From DASPTH01 sp046727575 (GTDB taxonomy: Bacteria; Actinomycetota; Acidimicrobiia; IMCC26256; DASPTH01): a stretch of 6,377 nt of DNA. Each line of letters opens with the position of its first letter. The stretch's first letter is position 1. The translations under genes were made by a program, and so were the position numbers. Below are positions 1 to 6,377 of this stretch, piece after piece. The stretch covers positions 1 through 6,377 of the forward strand of contig JBKPCV010000091.1 in NCBI GenBank assembly GCA_046727575.1, in the 5' to 3' direction. The notes below the pieces were generated by a model. It made no database searches. It saw nothing but the letters and a program-made list of their open reading frames with translations, and had not been told where the DNA came from.

Positions 1-28
1 CGCCGACGACGAGCACGGGATCACTCAT
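1..28 (-). CDS. Start of a divergent gene, probable Rossmann-fold nucleotide-binding protein (5' fragment only)
   Basis: Read on the minus strand from an ATG at 28-26, the codons give MSDPVLVVG and then leave the window. A short polar start followed by a hydrophobic beta strand and a glycine (PVLVVG) is how many FAD- or NAD(P)-dependent oxidoreductases, monooxygenases and NmrA-like or short-chain dehydrogenases begin, the glycine being the first of a GxGxxG or GxxGxxG loop. Nine codons cannot separate these families and the rest of the protein is not visible. The bases just before the ATG read AGGT on the minus strand, a poor and too-close ribosome binding site, so translation may be leaderless or the true start may differ. 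Its head-to-head placement with gltB across about 270 bases means the two transcripts would diverge from a shared intergenic region. The existence of a gene here is inference from gene layout and this short peptide. Confidence 0.45.
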
Positions 29-300
29 ACCTGGGATCGCTCTATCGGAAGCATGACGGGATCACGGCGCGACGGCGACGATGCCAGCCTCGGGTCGTCG
101 CGAAGATTGGTACGACGCCGGCCTGGTGGCGAGCCGATGGCATCGAAGGGGTGATCGGTCGGTCGCAGATCGTCGAGTGAGTGCGGAATGGGTCGGGAGG
201 TCACGTACGAACCCGCTAGTCTGGAGTGGTCGCAGCCGGGCCAGCGTCGTCCCTCTGCACCGTGCGTTCTAGTCGTTGTAGGTGCGCTCCTGGATCTGAG
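29..300. other. Intergenic region between the divergent gene and gltB
   Basis: This 272-base stretch holds no convincing gene. A plus-strand frame at 81-272 gives an arginine- and tryptophan-rich peptide with no recognisable family and ends before gltB, so I treat it as chance. No tRNA, riboswitch, strong hairpin or run of T residues of a terminator was found. It should contain the promoters for gltB and for the minus-strand gene. Small structures seen are a 10-base direct repeat ACGGGATCAC at 15-24 and 56-65, and an 8-base inverted repeat CGATGCCA at 79-86 paired with TGGCATCG at 138-145 across a 51-base gap. Both could be chance in DNA of this composition. Confidence 0.6.
217..222 (+). promoter_or_regulatory. 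Candidate -10 element for the gltBD promoter
   Basis: TAGTCT in the context CGCTAGTCTGGAG fits the TAnnnT pattern of actinobacterial housekeeping -10 boxes and is one of few such hexamers in this GC-rich spacer. Transcription would then begin near 229, giving a leader of about 70 bases before the gltB start at 301. No TTGAC-like -35 element lies 16 to 19 bases upstream (the bases there are a GC-rich TCGGGAGG), so the promoter would be weak or depend on an activator. This is a pattern match only. Confidence 0.25.
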
Positions 301-3300
301 ATGACGAAGGCCGACGACTCCACCGCGCCCGCTCGGGTGCCGTTCAGCAGCTTGCCCGCGGCGTCGGGCCTCTACGACCCGCGCTTCGAGCACGACGCCT
401 GCGGTGTCTCGTTCGTCGTCGACGTGAAGGGGCGTGCGAGCCGCGACATCGTCGACACCGCGCTCGGTGCACTGTGCAACCTCGACCACAGGGGCGCCCA
501 GGGCGCGGAGGTGAACACGGGCGATGGCGCCGGTGTGCCCGTCCAGGTGCCCGACCGCTTCCTCCGGGTCGTCGCCGGGTTCGACCTGCCGCCCGCCGGC
601 TCGTACGGCGTCGGGTTGGCGTTCCTGCCGCTCGACCCCACCGACGCCGAGAAGACCGTGGCGCGCGTCGAGCGGATCGTCGCCGAGGAAGGGCTGCGGG
701 TGCTCGGGTGGCGGATCGTCCCCACCGACGACTCCATGATCGGTCCCACCGCGCGCAGCGTGATTCCCAGTTTCTGCCACCTCTTCGTCGACGACCCGTC
801 CGGATCCTCCGGGATCGACCTCGACCGCAAGCTCTTCGTCGTGCGCAAGCGCTGCGAGCACGAGGTCACCAACGGCCACGCGAACGATGCCGCGATCGGC
901 GGCCCCGCCGTGTACTTCCCGTCGCTGTCGTGTCGCACGCTCGTCTACAAAGGCATGCTGAACACGCTGCAGCTGCCCGAGTTCTTCCCCGACCTGCGCG
1001 ACGAGCGCATCGAGTCGGCACTCGCCCTCGTGCACAGCCGGTTCTCCACGAACACGTTCCCGACGTGGCCGCTCGCGCACCCCTACCGCTACATCGCCCA
1101 CAACGGCGAGATCAACACCTTGCAGGGCAACCGCAACTGGATGCGCGCGCGCGAGTCGATGATGTCGACGCCGCTCATTCCCGGGCTCGAGCGTGCGTTC
1201 CCGATCATTACGCCCGGTGCGTCCGACACCGCGAGCTTCGACGAGTGCCTCGAACTGCTGTCGCTCGGCGGCCGCCCGATCTGGCACGGCGTGCTCATGA
1301 TGATCCCGGAGGCGTGGGAGAACCACGCGACGATGGCGCCGGAGAAGCGCGCGTTCTACCGGTATCACGCCTCGTTGATGGAACCCTGGGACGGCCCCGC
1401 TTCGATCGCGTTCACCGACGGAACCGTGATCGGCGCGGTGCTCGACCGCAACGGCCTGCGTCCGAGCCGCTACTGGGTCACCGACGACGACCGCGTGATC
1501 ATGGCCAGCGAGACGGGCGTCGTCGACATCGATCCGGCGCGGGTCGTCAAGAAGGGTCGCCTGCAGCCCGGGCGGATGTTCCTCGTCGACACCGCGAAGG
1601 GCCGCATCGTCGACGACGAGGAGATCAAGGCCGAGCTCGCGGCGGAGCATCCGTACGGTGAGTGGCTCGAGCAGGGGCTCGTTCACCTGCACGACCTGCC
1701 CGACCGCGAACACGTCGTCTACAGCCACGAGTCGGTCCTCCGCCGGCAGGGGACCTTCGGGTACACCCACGAGGAGCTCCGGTTGCTCGTCGCACCGATG
1801 GCGCGTACCGGCGTCGAAGCGCTCGGGTCGATGGGCACCGACACCCCGGTCGCGGTGCTCTCCGATCGTCCGCGCATGCTGTTCGACTACTTCCAACAGG
1901 TCTTCGCGCAGGTCACCAACCCTCCGCTCGACGCGATCCGCGAGGAGCTCGTCACGTCGCTGTCGTCCACGATCGGGTCCGAGGGCAACCTCCTCGAGCC
2001 CACGGCCGACTCGTGTGTCCAGGTCGAGTTGCCGTTCCCGATCATCGACAACGACGAGCTGGCGAAACTCGTGCACATCGACCAAGACAGAGACCGTCCC
2101 GAGTTCGCCGCGCACGTGATCTCCGGCCTCTATCAGGTGGCGGGTGGCGGGGACGCGCTGCGCGACGCGCTCGACCGCGTGCGTCAGGAGGCGTCGCTCG
2201 CGATCGAGCAGGAAAAGCGGATCCTCGTGCTGTCCGATCGCGACTCCAATCGTGAATGGGCGCCGATCCCGTCCCTCCTGCTCACCTCGGCGGTGCATCA
2301 CCACCTCATCCGCGAGAAGACGCGCACCAAGGTCGGGCTGGTGGTCGAGACCGGCGACGCGCGCGAGGTGCACCACATGGCACTCCTCGTCGGGTACGGC
2401 GCCGGAGCGATCAACCCGTACCTGGCGTTCGAGTCGGTCGAGGACCTGATCATCCAGGAGCTCTACGGCCTCAGCGGGATGGACCCGCACGTCGCCGTCA
2501 AGCAGTACATCAAGGCCGCGGGCAAGGGCGTGTTGAAGGTGATGTCGAAGATGGGCATCTCGACTGTTGCGTCGTATCGCGGAGCGCAGGTCTTCGAAGC
2601 GATCGGGCTCGATCATGATCTTGTCGACGAGTACTTCACCGGCACCGTGTCACGCATCGGTGGGGTGGGGCTCGACCAGATCGCCGAGGAGTGCGCGCGC
2701 CGTCACGTGCTCGCTTATCCGCCGCGACCCGACGAGCGCGCGCACCGCGACCTCGATCTCGGTGGCGAGTACCAGTGGCGCCGCGAAGGCGAGTTCCACC
2801 TCTTCAATCCCGACACCGTGTTCAAGCTCCAACATGCAACCCGGGCCAAGCGCTTCGACGTCTACCGCGAATACACGAAGCTCGTCGACGACCAGTCCAC
2901 GAAGCTCGCGACGCTGCGCGGGCTCTTCACCTTCAAGGCCGGGCTCCGTGAACCGGTGCCGATCGAGGAGGTCGAACCGGTCTCCGAGATCGTGAAGCGA
3001 TTCGCGACGGGCGCGATGTCGTACGGCTCGATCTCGAAAGAAGCCCACGAGAACCTCGCCATCGCGATGAACCGCATCGGCGGCAAGTCCAACACCGGGG
3101 AGGGTGGCGAAGACGCCGACCGGTACGTGCCCGACGCCAACGGCGACCTCCGGCGCTCCGCGATCAAGCAGGTCGCGTCGGGACGGTTCGGCGTCACGTC
3201 CGAGTACCTCGTGAACGCCGACGACCTCCAGATCAAGATGGCGCAGGGGGCGAAGCCGGGTGAGGGCGGCCAGCTCCCGGGGGCGAAGGTCTACCCGTGG

Positions 3301-4929
3301 ATCGCCAAGACCCGGTACTCAACGCCGGGCGTCGGCCTCATCAGCCCTCCGCCGCACCACGACATCTACTCGATCGAGGACATCAAGCAGCTCATCCACG
3401 ACCTCAAGAACTCCAATCCGCTCGCGCGCGTGCACGTGAAGCTCGTCGCGCAGGTCGGCGTGGGCACCGTGGCCGCCGGCGTCGCCAAAGCCCACAGCGA
3501 CGTCGTGCTCATCTCCGGACACGACGGCGGCACGGGTGCGTCGCCGCTCACGTCGATCAAGCATGCCGGCGCGCCGTGGGAGCTCGGCATCGCCGAGACC
3601 CAGCAGACGCTGATGCGAAACGGCCTCCGCGACCGCATCGTCGTCCAGTGCGACGGTCAGCTCAAGACCGGACGCGACGTCGTGATCGCGGCGCTGCTCG
3701 GTGCGGAGGAGTTCGGCTTCGCGACCGCGCCGCTCGTGGTGAGCGGCTGCGTGATGATGCGCGTCTGCCATCTCGACACCTGCCCTGTCGGCATCGCGAC
3801 CCAGAACCCGGAATTGCGCAAGCGGTTCACCGGCAAGCCCGAGTTCGTCGTGAACTTCTTCGAATTCGTTGCCGAAGAGGTACGTGAGTACCTGGCCGCG
3901 CTTGGATACCGCTCGATCGCCGACGCCATCGGGCACGTCGAGTCGCTCGACATGCGCGCTGCGATCGACCACTGGAAGGCGCAGGGCCTCGATCTCACGC
4001 CCATCCTGATGCCGGCCGACAACCCCTACGACGGACAAGACCGGTACTGCACGAAGGCGCAGGACCACGGTCTCGAGCGCGCGCTCGACCAGCAGCTGCT
4101 CGCGCTCGCCGAGCCCGCGACCGAGCGCGGCGAACGCGTCCGCATCGACCTCCCGATCCGCAACGTCAACCGAACGGTCGGCACGCTGCTCGGCTCGGCG
4201 GTCACGCGCAAGTGGGGTGGCGACGGTCTCCCCGACGACACGATCGACGTGAATCTGCGCGGCTCCGCCGGCCAGAGCTTCGGTGCGTTCGTCCCGCGCG
4301 GGATCACGCTGCGACTCGAGGGTGACGCAAACGACTACTTCGCCAAAGGCCTGTCCGGCGGCGTCGTCGTGTGCCGTCCCGACCGCGACGCGACGCTCGT
4401 CGCCGAAGAGAACATCGTCATCGGCAACGTGGCGCTCTACGGCGCGACGGGTGGACACGCCTACGTGCGAGGTGTCGCGGGCGAGCGTTTCTGCGTCCGC
4501 AACTCCGGAGCGACCGCCGTGGTCGAGGGTGTTGGCGACCACGGCTGCGAGTACATGACCGGCGGTCGGGTGGTCGTCCTCGGAGCGACCGGTCGCAACT
4601 TCGCGGCTGGCATGTCCGGAGGCGTTGCCTACGTCTACGACCCTGGCGGCACGTTCCCCGCTCTCGTCAACTACGAGATGGTCGACCTCGAACCGCTCGA
4701 CGACGCGGAACGCGAGTGGCTCCACGCAACCGTCGAGCGACACCGTGAGCTCACCGGTTCCGCGGTCGCGGAGCGTCTCCTCACCGGTTGGGAGAGCGAG
4801 GTCGAGTCGTTCCGGAAGGTGATGCCCAAGGACTACCAGCGCGTGCTGCGCGTCATGCGCGAGGCAGAGACTGTGGGGCTCTCCGAGGAGGAGACGCTGC
4901 AGCGCGTCATGGAGGCCGCGCATGGGTGA
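301..4929 (+). CDS. gltB: Glutamate synthase (NADPH), large (alpha) subunit
   Basis: Catalytic subunit of bacterial GOGAT (EC 1.4.1.13), cytoplasmic; makes glutamate from glutamine and 2-oxoglutarate. From the ATG at 301 the protein is 1542 residues, close to the usual 1500 or so. Seen in order: a propeptide of 33 residues, then Cys34 (EHDACGV), the nucleophile exposed by removal of the propeptide; class II amidotransferase domain to about 450, with HSRFSTNTF (Arg247), HNGEIN (Asn268, Gly269) and Asp309; central domain about 470-770; FMN-binding synthase domain about 830-1215, with GAMSYGSIS (904-912), GGKSNTGEGGE (927-937) and Lys1047; 3Fe-4S ligands Cys1150, Cys1156 and Cys1161 in the family's C-x5-C-x4-C spacing; glycine-rich beta-helix about 1282-1460. 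No break or missing key residue. An in-frame GTG at 226 would add 25 residues without family character, so 301 is preferred, although the upstream Shine-Dalgarno match is poor (GGA at 292-294). It overlaps gltD by 8 bases. Confidence 0.97.
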   Translation: MTKADDSTAPARVPFSSLPAASGLYDPRFEHDACGVSFVVDVKGRASRDIVDTALGALCNLDHRGAQGAEVNTGDGAGVPVQVPDRFLRVVAGFDLPPAGSYGVGLAFLPLDPTDAEKTVARVERIVAEEGLRVLGWRIVPTDDSMIGPTARSVIPSFCHLFVDDPSGSSGIDLDRKLFVVRKRCEHEVTNGHANDAAIGGPAVYFPSLSCRTLVYKGMLNTLQLPEFFPDLRDERIESALALVHSRFSTNTFPTWPLAHPYRYIAHNGEINTLQGNRNWMRARESMMSTPLIPGLERAFPIITPGASDTASFDECLELLSLGGRPIWHGVLMMIPEAWENHATMAPEKRAFYRYHASLMEPWDGPASIAFTDGTVIGAVLDRNGLRPSRYWVTDDDRVIMASETGVVDIDPARVVKKGRLQPGRMFLVDTAKGRIVDDEEIKAELAAEHPYGEWLEQGLVHLHDLPDREHVVYSHESVLRRQGTFGYTHEELRLLVAPMARTGVEALGSMGTDTPVAVLSDRPRMLFDYFQQVFAQVTNPPLDAIREELVTSLSSTIGSEGNLLEPTADSCVQVELPFPIIDNDELAKLVHIDQDRDRPEFAAHVISGLYQVAGGGDALRDALDRVRQEASLAIEQEKRILVLSDRDSNREWAPIPSLLLTSAVHHHLIREKTRTKVGLVVETGDAREVHHMALLVGYGAGAINPYLAFESVEDLIIQELYGLSGMDPHVAVKQYIKAAGKGVLKVMSKMGISTVASYRGAQVFEAIGLDHDLVDEYFTGTVSRIGGVGLDQIAEECARRHVLAYPPRPDERAHRDLDLGGEYQWRREGEFHLFNPDTVFKLQHATRAKRFDVYREYTKLVDDQSTKLATLRGLFTFKAGLREPVPIEEVEPVSEIVKRFATGAMSYGSISKEAHENLAIAMNRIGGKSNTGEGGEDADRYVPDANGDLRRSAIKQVASGRFGVTSEYLVNADDLQIKMAQGAKPGEGGQLPGAKVYPWIAKTRYSTPGVGLISPPPHHDIYSIEDIKQLIHDLKNSNPLARVHVKLVAQVGVGTVAAGVAKAHSDVVLISGHDGGTGASPLTSIKHAGAPWELGIAETQQTLMRNGLRDRIVVQCDGQLKTGRDVVIAALLGAEEFGFATAPLVVSGCVMMRVCHLDTCPVGIATQNPELRKRFTGKPEFVVNFFEFVAEEVREYLAALGYRSIADAIGHVESLDMRAAIDHWKAQGLDLTPILMPADNPYDGQDRYCTKAQDHGLERALDQQLLALAEPATERGERVRIDLPIRNVNRTVGTLLGSAVTRKWGGDGLPDDTIDVNLRGSAGQSFGAFVPRGITLRLEGDANDYFAKGLSGGVVVCRPDRDATLVAEENIVIGNVALYGATGGHAYVRGVAGERFCVRNSGATAVVEGVGDHGCEYMTGGRVVVLGATGRNFAAGMSGGVAYVYDPGGTFPALVNYEMVDLEPLDDAEREWLHATVERHRELTGSAVAERLLTGWESEVESFRKVMPKDYQRVLRVMREAETVGLSEEETLQRVMEAAHG
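4911..4915 (+). promoter_or_regulatory. Ribosome binding site of gltD inside the end of gltB
   Basis: GGAGG lies six bases before the gltD ATG at 4922, a close match to the anti-Shine-Dalgarno sequence at good spacing. It lies in the Met-Glu-Ala codons near the gltB C-terminus. It supports the chosen gltD start, and with the overlapping stop and start it suggests that gltD translation is coupled to that of gltB, which would suit equal supply of the two subunits. Confidence 0.7.
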
Positions 4930-6373
4930 GACGACCGGGTTCATCCAGTGGACCCGTGAGACGCCCACGCGTCGGCCGGTGCCGGTGAGGGTGCGCGACT
5001 GGCGGGAGGTGTACGAGCCGTTCGCGCCCGACCGGCTCCGGCTGCAGGCCGGCCGCTGCATGGATTGCGGCATCCCGTTCTGCAACAACGGTTGCCCGCT
5101 CGGGAACCTCATCCCGGACTGGAACGACCTCGTCTACCGCGATCACTGGCGCGACGCGATCGAGCGCCTGCACGCGACGAACAACTTCCCAGAGTTCACC
5201 GGGCGGTTGTGTCCCGCACCGTGTGAAGCGGCCTGTGTGCTCGGCATCAACCAGGACCCGGTCACCATCAAGCAGGTCGAGGTCGAGATCGTCGACCGCG
5301 CCTGGGCGGAGGGCTGGATCGCCCCGCAGGTGCCCGACGTCAAGACGGGGAAGCGCGTCGCAGTGGTTGGCTCCGGGCCCGCGGGGCTCGCCGCCGCGCA
5401 ACAACTCACGCGCGCTGGCCACGACGTGATCGTCTTCGAGCGCGCTGACCGCGTCGGAGGCCTCCTGCGCTACGGCATCCCCGAGTTCAAGATGGAGAAG
5501 CGGCACCTCGACCGGCGTCTCGCGCAGATGCGGGCGGAGGGCACGGAGTTCCGCACCAACGCCAACGTCGGCCGCGACGTGAACGTCGACGACCTCCGCT
5601 CCGAGTTCGACGCGGTGGTGCTCGCGGCGGGCGCCACCGCGTGGCGCGACCTGCCGATCCCCGGTCGCGAGCTCGGCGGTATCCACCAGGCGATGGAGTA
5701 CCTCCCGTACGGCAACCGCGTGCAGGAGGGCGACATCGACGAGTCGCCCATCAGCGCGGCCGGAAAGCGAGTGGTGATCATCGGCGGTGGTGACACAGGG
5801 GCCGACTGCCTGGGCACGGCCCATCGGCAGGGTGCGGCCTCGATCCACCAGTTCGAGATCCTTCCTCGGCCACCCGACACCCGCGCGCCGACCAACCCGT
5901 GGCCCACGTGGTCGAACATCTTCCGGGTGTCGTCGGCCCACGAAGAAGGCTGCGAGCGCGTCTACAGCGTCAACACCGAGTGTTTCCTCGGCGACGACAG
6001 CGGCAATGTACGCGCGTTGCGCGCTCACGAGGTCGCGATGGTCGACGGCCGTTTCGAGAAGATCGAGGGGACCGAGTTCGAGCTGCCTTGCGAGCTCGTC
6101 CTCCTCGCGATGGGTTTCCTGGGACCGGAGCAGGAAGGGATGCTCGAACAGCTCGGTGCGGAGCTCGACGCGCGGAGCAATGTCGCGCGCGACGCCAACT
6201 TTATGACCAGCGAGGAAGGCGTGTTCGCGTGCGGTGACGTCGGGCGTGGCCAGAGCCTCATCGTGTGGGCGATCGCCGAGGGCCGGTCATGCGCGGCCGG
6301 GGTCGACAAGTGGTTGATGGGCGAGACGTTGTTGCCCGTCCCGATCCTGCCGACGGCGCGTCCGCAGACCTGA
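4922..6373 (+). CDS. gltD: Glutamate synthase (NADPH), small (beta) subunit
   Basis: FAD-containing electron-input subunit of GOGAT; takes hydride from NADPH and passes electrons to GltB through iron-sulfur clusters. It is 483 residues, normal for the family, and the MGETTGFIQW start followed by RPVPVRVRDWREVYEPF is the usual N-terminus. Seen in order: an N-terminal cluster-binding domain with Cys46, Cys49, Cys54 and Cys58 (RCMDCGIPFCNNGCPLGN) and Cys97, Cys101 and Cys105 (CPAPCEAAC), the ligand region for the 4Fe-4S clusters; the FAD loop GSGPAG at 150-155 with VFERADRVGGLLRYGIPEFK after it; the NADPH loop GGGDTG at 288-293; and the second FAD motif GVFACGDVGRGQSL with Asp439. The same fold is shared by dihydropyrimidine dehydrogenase and other GltD-like proteins, but adjacency to gltB and the PTNPWPTW / SSAHEEG stretch favour true GltD. 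Cosubstrate choice (NADPH rather than NADH) is from family knowledge, not read from the sequence. The stop is four bases from the window edge, so downstream genes are unseen. Confidence 0.96.
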   Translation: MGETTGFIQWTRETPTRRPVPVRVRDWREVYEPFAPDRLRLQAGRCMDCGIPFCNNGCPLGNLIPDWNDLVYRDHWRDAIERLHATNNFPEFTGRLCPAPCEAACVLGINQDPVTIKQVEVEIVDRAWAEGWIAPQVPDVKTGKRVAVVGSGPAGLAAAQQLTRAGHDVIVFERADRVGGLLRYGIPEFKMEKRHLDRRLAQMRAEGTEFRTNANVGRDVNVDDLRSEFDAVVLAAGATAWRDLPIPGRELGGIHQAMEYLPYGNRVQEGDIDESPISAAGKRVVIIGGGDTGADCLGTAHRQGAASIHQFEILPRPPDTRAPTNPWPTWSNIFRVSSAHEEGCERVYSVNTECFLGDDSGNVRALRAHEVAMVDGRFEKIEGTEFELPCELVLLAMGFLGPEQEGMLEQLGAELDARSNVARDANFMTSEEGVFACGDVGRGQSLIVWAIAEGRSCAAGVDKWLMGETLLPVPILPTARPQT

Positions 6374-6377
6374 GAAG

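Noticed and set aside
79..145. 8-base inverted repeat CGATGCCA / TGGCATCG with a 51-base loop
   Set aside because: The loop is long, the stem is short, there is no T run and the inner pairing is poor. About one such match is expected by chance in a region of this size.
200..212. GlnR-like half-sites GTCAC and GAAC just upstream of the candidate -10
   Set aside because: The halves are separated by four bases where the actinobacterial GlnR pattern needs six, and no second pair is present. Nitrogen control of gltBD is plausible, but this sequence does not support a site.
81..272. Plus-strand 63-codon frame in the intergenic region
   Set aside because: Arg/Ser/Trp-rich peptide without a recognisable fold, no convincing ribosome binding site, and it spans the likely promoter. 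Treated as chance.
25..2616. An 863-codon open frame on the minus strand opposite the first half of gltB
   Set aside because: It lies antisense to clearly conserved gltB motifs. Its product is a low-complexity Arg/Val/Asp/Glu/His mix with no recognisable domain, as expected when a GC-rich gene with few A/T third positions is read on its complementary strand.
3748..3783. Cysteine cluster considered as a zinc or separate redox motif
   Set aside because: Its C-x5-C-x4-C spacing and place in the FMN domain match the 3Fe-4S ligands of GltB exactly, so it is explained by the known enzyme.
3319..5112. A 597-codon minus-strand frame over the gltB 3' half and gltD start
   Set aside because: Same cause: an antisense shadow of two well-supported genes, with Arg/Val/Asp-rich translation and no motif.
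4907..6028. A 373-codon minus-strand frame opposite gltD
   Set aside because: Antisense shadow of gltD; no family features and no independent ribosome binding site or promoter evidence.

Overview
This window carries the two-gene glutamate synthase (GOGAT) operon of a high-GC bacterium, complete for both genes. By eye the base composition is roughly two-thirds G+C, with strong G/C preference at third codon positions. Several signature stretches are of the actinobacterial type: the GLYDPRFEHDACGV start of the mature GltB, the SPPPHHDIYSIED flavin-domain stretch and the NPWPTWSNIFRVSSAHEEG stretch of GltD. I infer an actinomycetota-type organism, perhaps an acidimicrobial lineage. The lineage is an inference from remembered family sequences and was not tested by search.

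Layout. Positions 1-28 hold the first nine codons of a divergently transcribed minus-strand gene, whose start (MSDPVLVVG) looks like the first strand of a nucleotide-binding Rossmann fold. Positions 29-300 are an intergenic, probably promoter-bearing region. gltB (large alpha subunit, 1542 residues) runs from 301 to 4929 on the plus strand. gltD (small beta subunit, 483 residues) runs from 4922 to 6373, overlaps gltB by 8 bases and has a good Shine-Dalgarno sequence inside the end of gltB. Only four bases follow the gltD stop, so the rest of any operon is not visible.

How the genes work together. GltD oxidises NADPH through FAD and passes electrons over iron-sulfur clusters to the 3Fe-4S cluster and FMN of GltB. 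GltB hydrolyses glutamine at its N-terminal cysteine, channels the ammonia internally to the FMN site and makes glutamate from 2-oxoglutarate. The net reaction is glutamine + 2-oxoglutarate + NADPH giving two glutamates, the second half of the GS-GOGAT ammonium assimilation route. Every catalytic and cofactor motif I looked for is present in both proteins, so both look functional.

The window is core metabolism. I found no mobile element, CRISPR array, RNA gene, phage or defence gene, and no sign of an undescribed system. The findings listed are small points of regulation and residue variation, scored accordingly.
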